In this document: in pieces, positions 24,465 through 36,337 of the stretch
Numbering within the stretch: the first letter of the stretch is position 1
How the letters are laid out: every line of letters starts with the position of its first letter
NCBI RefSeq assembly: GCF_963678635.1
Contig: NC_087065.1
Span: 51,901,858 to 51,965,857, forward strand
DNA length: 64,000 bases
Source: Symsagittifera roscoffensis
Taxonomy: Eukaryota; Xenacoelomorpha; Acoela; Convolutidae
Reading direction: 5' to 3'
Translations under genes and position numbers: made by a program
The notes under the pieces: model-generated
Database searches by the model: none
Seen by the model: only the letters and a program-made list of their open reading frames with translations
What the model was told of the DNA's origin: nothing

Positions 24465-25400
24465 CTATTTTGTAATAGCATATTCATTAGCTCTTGTAAT
24501 TGATCTTGTTATATATGAGTAAATGAGTGAGTAATTACAATTTTTCAAAAACTCTTGATTTTTCTTGTCAAATGTTTTCTGAATATCACGAATTTGTTTA
24601 TCTGTAAATTGTGCTTTAGAATTTATCTGAGATTTGGGTTCGAAGTCTTTAATTTCTTTGCTCAAATATTTTTCTGGTTCGTATTTAGTTGTATAATCTA
24701 GTTCTTTTTGTTTCAAGTTTTCTTTGTTTTTCCTTTCTGAGTTTTTATTAACTGTACCAATTGAATCCTTTTTGAAAAACAGTTGATTTTATGATGATTC
24801 GCTGACATGAAAAATTTGATCAAAAATTCCATAAAAGCAATATTATCTGCAACGCTGTAGATTGTGTTTGAATCAGTTTCTGTGTCTTCAAAAATTTTAC
24901 GTATTGAACTTTTAGATATAATGATCTTCGATTATTTAAGATTGTTTAACATTATGGGTAAAGTTTTCTCGTCATGGTTACAATATGTGTTATAAGTGTA
25001 TATTCCTTTTTGCTGTAAGTCTTTTTTAAGTTCGAAAGATGTTTCTTCTTTTAAAAAGTTTGATCTGCGGAGGATATTGACACGCGTTAATTTTGGTGCT
25101 ACAGTTAGTTTGGTCCAAAAATAAATTTTGATAATTATTTATGAATGGACTGTTTTTGCTTTTTATATTGCTGATAGCGACTGATACTTCTGGGTAGATT
25201 TTAAGTTCTAGTTTTTGTGTTGAGAAATCTATAAATTTAGTTGAATTAGAGAAAAAACCCATACCTAGTATTTTAAGCTTACATCCATTGTTGGCCGCAA
25301 ATCATGCTATTATTTTTAATGAATAATCCCATTTACTGTCAAAACTGGCGTTAATATTTGTATATCCTAAGAGTTTAAGTTTATGTCCAATAACATAGAA
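24465..25400 (-). pseudogene. protease-to-RT linker region of pol
   Basis: Minus-strand frames at 25262-25026 (MGFFSNSTKFIDFSTQKLEL) and 24716-24465 (KAQFTDKQIRDIQKTF) lie just upstream of RT in the position of the retroviral-type aspartic protease and RT N-terminus. A clear DTG or DSG active site is not visible in the broken frames; the nearest match is NASFDSKW near 25,345. Assignment rests on position. Confidence 0.45.
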
Positions 25401-25670
25401 AGGTTGTCTTGTAGAAATGATCTTCTACTTCGATCGGGTAAAGAATCGCTTCTGCTAATATTTTGATTATAATTGCTTGAATTTGAGTTATACATATTGC
25501 GATGATATTTGTAACTTTGATCGTTTAATCTATTATTGAAATCCCTATCTCTTGATCTATCTCCGCCTTTTTCAAAACTTCTTTGACCTTTTGTAACTCC
25601 GAAGTCACTGCGTCCTTCTGTCGTGTCTCCGTCTCTTTTTCTCTCTTCAGATCTTCATGTACTGTACTGA
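25400..25670 (-). pseudogene. gag C-terminal, Asn/Arg-rich nucleocapsid-like segment
   Basis: A minus-strand reading with RSRDRDFNNRLNDQSYK, YHRNMYNSNSSNYNQN and SRRSFLQDNLSMLL is rich in Arg, Asn and Ser, typical of an RNA-binding gag tail without a clear CCHC knuckle. It is separated from the related segment at 26,820-27,060 by inserted sequence. Confidence 0.4.
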
Positions 25671-25689
25671 AAATCTTCATGTCAGTACG

Positions 25690-26820
25690 CGCCTAAAAAA
25701 ACAGCACTATTATGAAACTCAAATAGTGCTGCTTCCCAATCTTAACTAAGCGTCATTTATACCCAAAAAACATATGTAAGAACTCCTATGATGAAACTTC
25801 AAAATGTAGAAGAAAAGTCTTATAGAAAGCGATTATAAATTGAAGCAGAAACTCTAAGCAGACTCTAAGAAGAAATAGTTTCTCGTTTCTAGAAATTGTT
25901 GCTCGTGTCTACTCGTATTACTTTTCCCAGTTCCTCGCTCAGTTTCGCGCAGACCTCGTCTGCCTCGAAAAGTCTCATCTCCATTTCCTCCTCCCGTACT
26001 CGCTTCAAACTCCACTTCACATCACTCTCGCCTCCCTTGCCATGTCATAAAAAAGACTCCTAAATCACCACACATCGAATTAACTTCACACATCTAAGTC
26101 ACATATCACACTTCCTTATTTAGTTGCAACTTCGCAAAAAAAAACCTTCTTTTCATGTTACTTCCTTAGTCATTTCAAAAACTTTTTCACGACAATCCAA
26201 TGCGCAATTTTTTCACATAGTACTTTCCGAGCGTCTACTAAGCCGAAACACGTGGCTAGACGCCAATTGTTCCGAAAACAAAAAGTGCCCAAGGAATTTG
26301 TTCTCACGAAAAAAATACTATGTTCTATTTTGTCAGAAATACTACAAATTCGACGCTTTTTTATGGAAAATGAAAACGAAAAATTCGATGTCAGAAAAAA
26401 AAGACAAGAAACTGAACCACTAGCATCAATCAATCTTTTAGTATTTTTGGAGCGTCCACTAAGCCAAAAATACGTGGTTAGACGCCAATTGATCCGAAAA
26501 CAAAAAATACCAACGAAAATTGTTCATGAAAAGAATCAATTTTTTTAGGAAATACGAAAAATTCATTATCAAAAGAAGCAAACAATAACACAAAAATCGA
26601 AACAAAGTAGCTCATAAATGGAAACAAGAAAAAAATAAAATTGAACCTTTTAAAAAAACTTTTGCTGCGTCGAAATCGATCCTACGACCGGGAGATTTAT
26701 ATTCCCCTGTCCTCGCATCTAAAAAACAAAGCGGCACAAAAAACAAATAGAGAAAATTTGCATGTAATGAATTGTAAAACAAAACACTAAATTATGTATA
26801 AATTAAGCATTTCAAAAAAC
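25690..26820. mobile_element. sequence inserted into gag, with internal direct repeat and hairpin
   Basis: The Arg/Asn-rich gag reading stops near 26,820 and resumes near 25,670. The sequence between has no gag-like reading. It holds a perfect 10-bp hairpin (CAGCACTATT 25702-25711 with AATAGTGCTG 25722-25731), a pyrimidine-rich stretch (25,930-26,050), and two direct copies of a ~90-bp block near 26,228 and 26,452 (shared GAGCGTC, ACTAAGCC, TAGACGCCAATTG, CCGAAAACAAAAA). It may be a solo LTR or other nested insertion; ends and target duplication are not fixed. Confidence 0.4.
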
Positions 26821-27060
26821 ATAGCGAGATATTTTTCGTTTGTCTGAAATCGAGCTTTTTATTATTGCATTGTTGTTTGGAACAAACAAACTTTTTCGGT
26901 TCACTTTTTCGCCACCCAACCGAGATCTATCGAAATTATTTGTTCTACTATTGAACTCTAGAGGTTATGGGGGTATGGTCTGCTATTGTTATTCCGCTGA
27001 TTATAGTTATTATTTCGATTCCTATAACTGTTTTCTTCACGAGGCCTAGATCTCCTTTTA
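26820..27060 (-). pseudogene. gag Arg/Asn-rich nucleocapsid-like segment
   Basis: The minus strand reads NYKRRSRPREENSYRN, NNYNQRNNNSRPYPHNL and, in another frame, FNSRTNNFDRSRLGG. The strong Arg/Asn bias matches an RNA-binding nucleocapsid. It follows the capsid-like segment and is cut by the insertion below 26,820. Confidence 0.45.
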
Positions 27061-27299
27061 TAATTGTCTAAAAATTGTTCTCGATATTGAATTTATTTCG
27101 GTTTTGATCCTTGTGGTCTTTATTTAAAGCAGACATTGATAGTATAACCTGACGTACGACACTAATACAAAATCGGATATTGTTCTGTTTGTTTCTAGGT
27201 TCATTGGGATTTTAAGCTGCATTTATTTTACGATCCTTCATTAGTCCTGTTAACTTCTTAAGTTGATCCTTTATTCCTTCTATTTCCAATTTATTATCA

Positions 27300-27860
27300 T
27301 CACTACTCGAGGCTGTTCCAGTAAATTCACTACTTAGTGCAAAACTTAAGTCTTTTGTAGCAATATGATCTTTTAATTGTTGCCAAGTTGCCGGTGGATT
27401 CTAAGTTAGGATTTTATGTGTCTTCAGTTTTAAGCCTGCCGCGCAAAAAATTCCATTTTCTTTGCAGTTCATTGATCATCATTAAAAGTTGGACTAGGCC
27501 ATCCACGATCTACTGCGGTGCTTAATCCGTGGATATAACTGTTGATAAATTCATCAGGTTGTCTTATGTTTTCTGCTTCTATTCGTCTTCTATACTTGGC
27601 CTGAGCATCAGTGAATCTATCTATAAACTGATATCTTAAATCGTTCCAAGGTAAACCCGCTGCTTGTCCCTGATACCATTGATTGGCTGGACCTCTCAAT
27701 TTTGAACCTAAGAAAGCTCTTATCATATTTGTCCTGATCGTCACCTGAGCCTGCTGGTCTAGTGCCTAGGGAAAATGCTTGGTAAATATTTTTCTCTGCT
27801 CTATTAAGAAAATCTCTTGCATCTTCATTTGGATCTAAGTCGATAACTTTTCCGCCCGCT
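27300..27860 (-). pseudogene. Ty3-type gag capsid segment
   Basis: The minus strand contains DLDPNEDARDFLNRAEK, FLGSKLRGPANQWYQG, YQFIDRFTDAQAKYRRR and YIHGLSTAVDRGWPSP, then PPATWQQLKDHIATKD. LRGPAxxWYQG and QFIDRFTDAxxKYRRR are the usual helix blocks of Ty3-group capsid proteins. The longest open piece is 91 residues (27469-27744), with frame changes on both sides. It forms virus-like particles in intact relatives. Confidence 0.75.
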
Positions 27861-27949
27861 AAATCGGGATACTTGTTTTATTTCCTAATAGTATGGCTAA
27901 AAGTATATAAATGTTTGGATGTATTGTATGATGTATTGTATGATAAAAT

Positions 27950-28290
27950 AAGTTTGAGGAAAACTGAGGATAAGCCGCGACAATCGAAGGATTAGAAGAA
28001 ATAGCAACAAACGTGAATGGTTGGATATTTAATGTATATCGAAAACGTGTCATAAAAACCAATGATTCAATAGAAAACACCCGAATCCGTTCCTTCCTTT
28101 TCGGTTATTGTTATTTCCTCCGCTAGTTTTTCGTAATTGGTAGCTTTACTGATGAATGATTCAGGTTTAAGTTACGTTAAGGTGGTCAAGATAAAAATAA
28201 GTTCAGGGAAAATTGAGGATAAGCCGCGACAATTGATGAAAGTTTAGAGTAAATAGCAACAAACCTGAATGGTTGGATATATATGTGATG
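27950..28290. repeat. duplicated leader block containing GGATAAGCCGCGACAAT
   Basis: Two copies, near 27951-28035 and 28193-28285, share AAAATAAGTT, AACTGAGGATAAGCCGCG or its variant, AAATAGCAACAAACxTGAATGG and TTGGATAT. They lie in the gag leader of the LTR element, upstream of the capsid reading. Confidence 0.65.
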
Positions 28291-28312
28291 AAGAATTCAA
28301 TTTATCATACAA

Positions 28313-29450
28313 TTTAGGATACTCTTAGATTGCATATAGGACCATTTAAAACCGTCGAAAAACAAGAATGAAGATATTAAATAAATTTTTGAGCACTTTC
28401 GATGAATAAGGATTTTGCTAAATATAGCGATACTAACTTCAAACTGAATTACGGCGTGTAATTATTGGATTACTGGTCAAAAAAAGGTATTTCCTACTAG
28501 CGTTTTTAGGTAGAGAACGATTCTTTCAGAAATTTTGTATATTATTAAAATAATAGTTATTAGTTAATTTCATGAAATGATGTCAGTTAGAAAGCCGTCT
28601 AATTTTTTATCGAGGTTTCGTCTCGGTATGCCTTATTGTACCGGCAAAACTCTCCAATTTCCAACTCTTCATCGGGTAACTTTTTCTACAGCATTTCACA
28701 AAGAGCATTTAGTTAATACAAAATGTTTGGAGGACAATCAGAGACGTTTCGACATTGAAAATGACGGCAGATGAAGCGACAATCGCAGCTCATTTTCAAG
28801 AGCAAAAACTCAATTCTTGTGTTCTGAAATCTGTAACTATCAAAATTAACCATTTAAGACCAGTTTTTTGACTCATGGTATCTAAATTTGGGTTTAAGTA
28901 GTTCAACTTTTGCTGTTATATCCTAATCCGTTTACAGAAACTTAAAATTTTGTTCCGAAACTTTACTTATTTTAGCTGAAACATTTGATCTTGTAACTGA
29001 AACTTAAACTGAAACCTAAAGTTTTGGTTGGTAAAAATCGATTTTCTAGTGCTTAAGCTATCATTTGAAACCTAGTTTATCAATATAAAGTGAATGTGTT
29101 AGTGTTTTAGCTCAGCTCAAGTTTTTGTTGTGAATTTTAATTTTTGCGTGCTGAAATCAAAACTTGGTGTTTAGTGCTAGGTTGCATATAGGACCAGTTA
29201 ACCCCCCTTGAAAAACAAGACTGAAGAAATTTAGTTTTTGAGGATTTTGGATGATTAAGGATTTTGCTAATTATAGCGATAATAATTTTAAACGAAAGTT
29301 TCGGAATGTATTTAGTAGATTGTTGGACAAAAAAGGTATTTCCTTCTAGCGGACTTAGGCAGAGAACGATTGTTACAGAATTTTTTTATTATTATTTTTG
29401 TTAATAGTTAAGTTATGAGCGAATGTCATTTAGAAAGCCGTCTTATATAT
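28313..29450. repeat. two copies of a ~275-bp block in the LTR element's 5' leader
   Basis: Copies at about 28313-28605 and 29178-29448 share GATTGCATATAGGACCA, GAAAAACAAGA, AAGGATTTTGCTAA, TATAGCGATA, AAAAAAGGTATTTCCT, TAGAGAACGATT and AGAAAGCCGTCT. Between them (28,600-29,170) is AT-rich sequence with repeated CTGAAAC/TTAAAC stretches and no coding. The leader from the 5' LTR to gag is therefore about 1.8 kb and internally duplicated. Confidence 0.7.
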
Positions 29451-29697
29451 CCTAAAGTTGGAAGAATATCGAGGGTGACTGTTAGCGTAGGGGGTACGTT
29501 TCGCCTGAACCCTTCTAGGATCTTTTGTCAAGTATAAGACAATTAAATTGTGTTTCTCTCGAAAGACACTTTTTGTTTCTAGCTTTTTGAAGTTGAAAAC
29601 TAATATGACAAATACTCAAAGATCATATTCATATTTTTTGAATTTGAAAGCTGCTTCGAATTTGTTGGAAAAAAGAACATCTCAAGGAGTAGTTTTC

Positions 29698-30829
29698 TGC
29701 TGCGGTCGCACCAGTTTTACTAAGCGATCATTGGTGTTTGACTGCATAGTAATCTGTCATAAGTCTCACCTAAGATCGTCAAGTTTCTTGACAAAAGTTA
29801 AACTAGCAAAAAATTTAGAAAAGAGTATGAATTAATGAGCTTGATAATTATGAAGCACTGGGTTATTAGTTTAAATAATTGAATCGAGCAGCCTAAAGAA
29901 ATTTTCCTATAATGGAAGAGGTTGCAGTACTATTTATACTTCTATATTTTATCTTACTAAAGTTGATGGTGTGGTTGATTTCTCGAGTCATGCTTCAGTA
30001 GGTCCTCTCTTCTGAATCGTCTTTACGTCTTTTGAGGATTTGCCCAGTGATCTTCAGTCTTTGGTTGGTTTGTTCTTGTTGATCTCGATTTTCTTCTGAT
30101 CGAATCTTAAAGGAGAAAAACTGAATTCTATTGTATTGCAAAAGACTAACTTTTTCAGATTGTAAAAACAGAAAAGAAAAATTTAATTTTTAAGGAAAGC
30201 TGAAGTTTAGAAATTCAAGTACTTGCTGCTAAATGAGCAAAATGAATCACTGATGATTTCAGGCCAGTCCTTTTGCTCGTAAGCAGAAACCGGGGGCTGA
30301 TTCATCTATCAACGTAATCAGATATCAACTGCTCCTTCATTCTACCTTCATCATAAAGGATTTTTTAACTAGATTTTGATTTGTTGTCAAATCATATATA
30401 CTTTGTTTATTAGTTCATTTTGATTAAAACTGCAGCATTCAGTTCGATCTTTTTAAAAGTTCATAGTCTTTTGTCTGATGCATAATATTCCAGGTGCATC
30501 TCTGCTTTAAGCAAGGAGGAAATCTGGGCGGCCAGCAAGACTAATAATTATTAATCCATTTTGTGAAATGTGATAGTTGAAAGGGACGTGTTAGTGGATA
30601 CCGCCCTTTTGATTTACTGAGCATGAAAAATGAGAAAAAGTAATTAAAAGGTAGGTGATTATCAAAACAAGGTTTTATAGTCCTAACAAGAAAAAATCAG
30701 TCAGTATCTGATTTAGTGAATAGAGGCTTTAATTTAATTGGCACACTTCAATTTAGAATTGGGTCGTATTCAAGCTAAGCAGACAATTTAGTCAGAGGTC
30801 TTTTGTATCGTAATGTTCGCAATACTACA
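29698..30829 (-). repeat. 5' LTR of the Ty3-type element, with a 158-bp extra block
   Basis: It aligns with the left LTR. A block at about 30494-30651, starting GTGCATCTCTGC and including GATACCGCCCTTTTG, is absent from the left copy. It is either an insertion here or a deletion there. The minus-strand start is TGTAGTA at 30829. Confidence 0.8.
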
Positions 30830-33800
30830 CTATACTTGCATCATAGTATAGAAATGAGTGAACAATGACGTGTGTGAGAAAAAAGCCGGATTTATAGTAC
30901 AATCCCCCCCCCTAAGTGACCTACCCTAGAATGTACTTCCCAAGCATGTATTAATTCTGAAATTTAACTCGCATAAAATATGAATTTCAAACTAGCATGT
31001 AGAATATACGACTCGAGAAAAAAAATTTTATACGGAATCGCTATTTTATACTGTTAAAAACCTAAAATATAAATCATATCCTTGAATCGAATGCCTTTTT
31101 TGATTAATTTAGTTCGCCCTCAAAGTTAAAATCTGGTAAACTGGTATTTTCACCCCCCCCCCTCTCCTAAATCGACTCAGGGGGGAAATTGTACGATTGA
31201 TCAAAAAGAGCTTCGCAAACTCGTACCAGAAATACTAAAATTTCGGAACGGATATATTTCTTCAAAATCGAGCTTTGTGTGTTCCAAGATGTTAATAAGC
31301 TTTGCTGGCCAGTAGCGTTTTCGACTTTTATCCATGTATTTTTGATGCAACTAGGAGCTTTTGTAAATTATTTCAGTTTTTAAAAGTAACCTTATTTATA
31401 TTTGTGATTTTTGTTGATTCTTTAAATAGTCCATATTTGTGAATCTATTTTAAAATATTTCCGTCGATGAAGTAAAATATTCATTTTGGGATATCATCGA
31501 GTTATTTTACTGCAAACTTGCTTGTAATTTTTAAACCTTTTTCGACTGTGTATTTTATTTTAACGAAGTTTTTGATTTTAGTTAATTTGTTCATAGATTT
31601 TGTTTATACTGTACCAGATTTTATCTGTTTGATTTTACTATAAAAAACTATTGATCTGAATGAAGTTTTGAATAAAGTGAAGTCATATTCTTCAACTCTT
31701 TTTGTCATACGAGCTCCTAATTTGTTGTTTCTCATCGAAATCTTAAAAGCGTAGTTTTGCACCTAGAGATACTAATTTCATTCCGATGCTAGGAAACGTG
31801 GTTTATTTAATTTTACAGAAACCCAGAGTGAAGTAGTTGTTCACAGAAAAGAAAATAGAAACGAAGAGTTGCTCGAAAAAAAGAAAGGAACTGTTTCCTA
31901 ACACTACAAATAACTAAAACATAAAAAATATCGGCTGAACTTTTTAATTGTTTGGAATCCGAACCCAGGCCAATAAGGTTTAATACAAAAACCCGAACTA
32001 AGAACCCCACAAGCTTTTTTTATGGAGTATAGAAACGTCAAAAAATAACCTCTGCAAATCAAACAGCACAACCAACAACGTAATTTTCAAATCTATTTTC
32101 AGCAAATCTTCTCATTTCACTTATCTAATACATGGATGTCGTTTTTTTTTCAGCTGGCGGCGTAAATTTGCCGAATTCCGATGAGACTTTGCATTGATCT
32201 CATTTATTTTTGTGTTGAAAAAAATTTAACCTATGAGTTTAAGCTTATCACAGAAAAACTAGAAAGAAAAATCATTTATCATTTGGGAAATCTGCATGTC
32301 GTGTAAATGCTATATTAAAGTTTCTTCTGTCGCAAGGCATCACTGACAAAAAAACGAGTTTAAACTGATATGGCCCGTTCTTTGTGTCGTTTCTCGTCAT
32401 TTATTCCAGGTTGCAGAACATTCCGAATAAAAATAAATCAAGGTGAGTGAAAAGTGAATGGGGTTTTCCAGCACAAATTACAGGTTTGTAAATGAAATAA
32501 TTTAGAAAGTGTGAAAATACGTATACGAAATTACTCCAGCATAATGAAGTCTATCATAAAATATCGGCGACTCTGTGTAGCCGGCTGCAAAAAAATAGCT
32601 TCCATATCATCAGTAACAATGAAATCAGAAAAGATAAAAAAACTCAAATTTGAAAAAAAAACGTGATTTTTACAGTTTAATTTTTCAATGCTGGGTTTTT
32701 TATTACGTTTTGTCGTTTTTATTGACTTCGAGCATTCGCGTACCTTGACTTCGACATTCCCAACAAACATATGCCTTTTCCTTGAACATATCTTAAAAGG
32801 ACAGCGAGAGATACATATCTTACAAGGACAGTGAGAGATGCATTATTCTCGGGGACATGAAAAATTTGAATGATCTTCGCGTCCATAGCAAAGTTTGGCT
32901 TTTTGACGGGCCTTTTAAGATATGTTTGTCTCAATTTTATCAATTGTACACAGTACATTTCCAGATTGGCGACTTTTATCCCCGCTGCGTTTACGTTTTG
33001 CTTAGCAACAAAAAAGAGTATACTTAGAACAGGTTCCTTGAAGCTCTGATTTACCTTATTGAGACGTCGTACCCGAAAAAGTTCTAAGTGACTTCGAACA
33101 AGCTGCCTTGAATGTGTTTTCATTCCTACTAAAAACTGAAATCAAAGGTTGCAGTTTTCCTTTATGCCAAAGCTTCCATCCCAAAATTTCAGAAATAGGT
33201 TTTTTAAAAAAAAACAAGAAAAAGAATGCTAAGCTAGCCTTAACTTTAAAATTTATCCCAGCTTCAAGCTTCCTTACTCTCTCAGATGTCGATCCTGCGT
33301 TTCCTATAGTTGTCGACAAAATTTGCGAATTTACCTATGAATTTGACATTCCGATTTATATCTTCGAGAAAATTGACGAGCTCGCATCATATTTCCAGAA
33401 AAGTTAGCTTAAAGGAGAAACAATTGGTCGACAACAGCGTGATCCTTTATTCCCCTAGCTCTATTAAATCATTACGACAACGCGGCAGCAGGTCTCCTTC
33501 GAACAACCAACGCTTGCCGACGGATTGCATAACGGCGTTTTCTCGCTTTTCCAGGGCAGCCACCCAACGATTCATACGTTTCTGGAAAAATTTTCAGATT
33601 GACTCCTTAACCAGAAGTTTAATGTTCTGAAAGCAAGTAGCGACACCATTTATGAAACCCGTAAAAAGTACCGAAATCTTAATGAAGAAGTCCAGATAAT
33701 AATTAACTCATACAAAACTCATACAAAAGATATAATAAACTATGTTCAATCTCTGGCTCATTTGACTCTCCTAGATAACAAATTGTCGGCATATTTTCCC

Positions 33801-34400
33801 TAAATTGTCGGCCTTTTGATGCATTCTAATTCATTTTCCAAAAATCAGTATTGGGCCTTTTAGCCATCGTAGAGGCACCGTTTTTGGGAGGTGATAGAGG
33901 CCAATACAAAAATAGTTTTGCTTTTCCCTCACCCCGCCCCCCATACCGGTTACCCAGATTGGGGTTTAGGGGACTAATTTTTATCAATTTCGAACTAAAT
34001 TTTTTGATCTACCGTGAAACGATTTTTTGATCTTCAGAATAAGTTTCATGATCATCAACCATAATGCCAACTGACCAAAAAATAGCTTTTTGCTTTGACA
34101 GTTCAAAAGATCGATGGATTTAAAACGTGCATTAAAATTTTCACGCTTTAAACTGAATGTTTTCACGCGCTTTTTCAAAAGTTAGCATTGTTTTGATCAG
34201 TTTTTTCAATTGCGGCATCCTGGTTTCATTTGCTTGATTAACCTATTGCGATTTCTTTATTGATTCCATTCTTCAGATGGGATATTTTAATTTGCGTGTG
34301 CTACTTTGTCCTGGGCTATTCTCTTTATGAGTTTTTTTAGCGGGATACATTCGTGTTGGATAGAAAGACAAGCGATATTTTGTAATGAAACCGAGCAACC
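30830..34400. other. AT-rich stretch without a supportable gene
   Basis: C-runs occur near 30904 and 31153. A plus-strand 99-residue frame (33108-33407) and an overlapping one (33310-33630) are not recognised. On the minus strand near 32,770-32,900 a reading has CYGREDHSNFSC, then after one stop CISHCPCKICISRCPFKIC, a Cys-rich patch that could be decayed zinc knuckles from a retroelement. Nothing else protein-like is seen. Confidence 0.35.
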
Positions 34401-34439
34401 TTGGTCTGAATTTTAGATTGTTTGACCAATTTATTAAAC

Positions 34440-35935
34440 AACTAGGAAGCTCGTCTCCAAAAACCAATTGGCTCGGAAAAACTTAATTGCTTTTATCAAG
34501 CTATTCAAGCAATAAAACTTCGAACAAATTCTAGTTCAGCTATATCGCAAATCTGTTTGAAAAATTTCAAAGAACGAATCGGTTCGAGATTTCGAATTTT
34601 TTCTTCACCAGCTGTTCCAGCTGTAAAACTTCGAAATTCTTCATTTTTTTCATGAATTGATTTGGATGGCAACCAATTCAATTTAGGCAAGATGGTCCAT
34701 TTATGAAACTTTGAAATAATTCAAATTATTTCGTGATGGAAATCGGATAGCGGAAAAATAAGGGTTTTATAATTGAGCTACTCGCCCGATGAAACTTATT
34801 TTCAATTCTGAAACTTATTTCCGAAAAAAAATCAATTTTTTCTAATGCAGCTCTTCCAGCTACGATTTTGAAGTATTCAAAATTTTTTCATGAAAAGAAT
34901 CGGTAGGTTAACGTTAAGATTTGTTTTTGAAGCTATTTTATCCAATGAAGTTTTAACAAAAACTTTAACCGTACTCCACACACTGAATCGGTTCTTGAGA
35001 GTTCAAGTTTTTTTCAAGCAAGATATTTTAGCTACGTAACTTCAAGTAATATCAATGTTATTTAATTCAAGTTATTTAATGGACCGAATCGGTTAGCGAA
35101 AAGTTTCTTTTTCTCAGCAGGCCAGTCTAGCATTGAAAATTTGAAATACTCCAGGTCGTTGCATAGAGCGAATAAAGTCTGGAAACGTTTAACTATTCTA
35201 GGCAAGTTTTTCAAACTATGAAGCTTAAAAAACAGTCGAGTTATTTAATAGGGTAAATAGGTTCACGAAATGTTCAAGTTTTCTAAAGAATTTCATTGAC
35301 TGAATCGGTTCGCGATCAGTTTCAGTTTTTTTAACTGATAAACCATTCAACTGATGAAACTTGGAATAATTCAAAATAATTCATAGTCGAAATCGGTTTT
35401 TGAAAAAATTCATCTTCGGAGCATGCTATTCAAGCTATGAGATTTTGGAATACTCTGATTAATTTCATGAAGAGAATCTATATGGAAACGTTTTAGTATT
35501 TCGTGTGCAGCAAACATTCAATCGATGAAATTTTGATACAGCTTTTCAACGTATTTCAAACACTGAATCGGCTCGCAAAAAGCTAAGTGTTTTCAGCAAG
35601 CAATTCCAGCTATTAAACCTCGAATTAATTAAAGTTATTTAATGGCCGAATCGGTTCGCGAAAAGTTAATTTTTTAAGCAGGCTAGTCAAGAGACGAAAA
35701 TTTATAGAGTGAATAAAGCCTCGAAAAAATAAAGTTTTTCAAGCAAGTTTACAAAGCTAAACTTTGAAATAGTTTTGTTATTTCATAGACTAAATCGATT
35801 TTCGAACAGTTTTTCTAAGGAAGCTATTCCAGCTATGAAACTCAAGCTATTCCAGCTATGAAATACTTTGATTTTTTCATAGCGCGAATCGGTCTGCTAA
35901 AAGTTGGCTTTTCTATGCTTGGCGGATGCTATTTA
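34440..35935. repeat. diverged satellite, period about 85 bp
   Basis: GAATCGGTTCGCGAAAAG or a close variant recurs with mostly 80-95 base spacing (for example 34984, 35082, 35305, 35387, 35562, 35645, 35790, 35884). It alternates with a second landmark, AAGCTATTCCAGCTATGAAA, and a third, AATTCAAGTTATTTCATAG. Copies near the left end are more diverged or doubled. About 15-17 units are present. Confidence 0.7.
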
Positions 35936-36337
35936 CAGTTGGTTCTGTACAGGCTAAAATGAATCTGCAAGCGCATAATTTTGGAGAACTCGAGTTCACA
36001 TTGTTTAACAACTTTAGAATGATTGAAAGTTCTGGAAAATTAAAACGTTGCGTCCAAAGCGCATTAAGACTTCCATTTACTACATCAGATGTGACTGGAA
36101 ATTAGTTTTGGTATCATTTTATTTGGTTAACCATATGTGCTTACTTTTTCCTGGACATTTTTTCGAATATTATTATGGGCAGAACATTCTGCTCTATGCA
36201 CAGCAGCCGGCTGTATTTGTTTTGATTTGTGTTTTCTTATTTTTATGTTCTAATTGGAGCTCAAATAGTATTTTTTATGCTCTATTTCTTTCAAGTTACT
36301 GTTTTTTAATAAAAAAATATTACTCAACTTATTGTGT

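Larger units (their letters stand above)
13854..30829 (-). mobile_element. 17-kb Ty3-type LTR retrotransposon, minus strand, degenerate
   Basis: Two long direct repeats (13854-14833 and 29698-30829) bracket an internal region that codes on the minus strand for Ty3-type gag, RT, RNase H and integrase in that order. The 5' LTR is therefore the right-hand copy. Read on the minus strand, both LTRs begin TGTAGTA and end in CA. gag and pol are full of frameshifts and stops. The element is unusually long because about 6.6 kb lies between integrase and the 3' LTR, part of it coding-like. No matching target-site duplication is visible at the outer ends. Confidence 0.8.

Noticed and set aside
26124-26548. 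Plus-strand coding frames
   Set aside because: Two similar frames arise from two copies of the same direct repeat inside a gag insertion; they do not look like a protein family.
13849-30835. Target-site duplication for the LTR element
   Set aside because: The bases next to the two outer LTR ends do not match; the ends may be shifted by a few bases or the duplication has decayed.
33108-33630. A plus-strand gene of about 100-170 residues
   Set aside because: Two overlapping frames without domain, splice support or composition contrast.
34440-35935. A CRISPR array
   Set aside because: Units are diverged along their whole length, with no unique spacers between identical repeats, and the setting is an animal genome.
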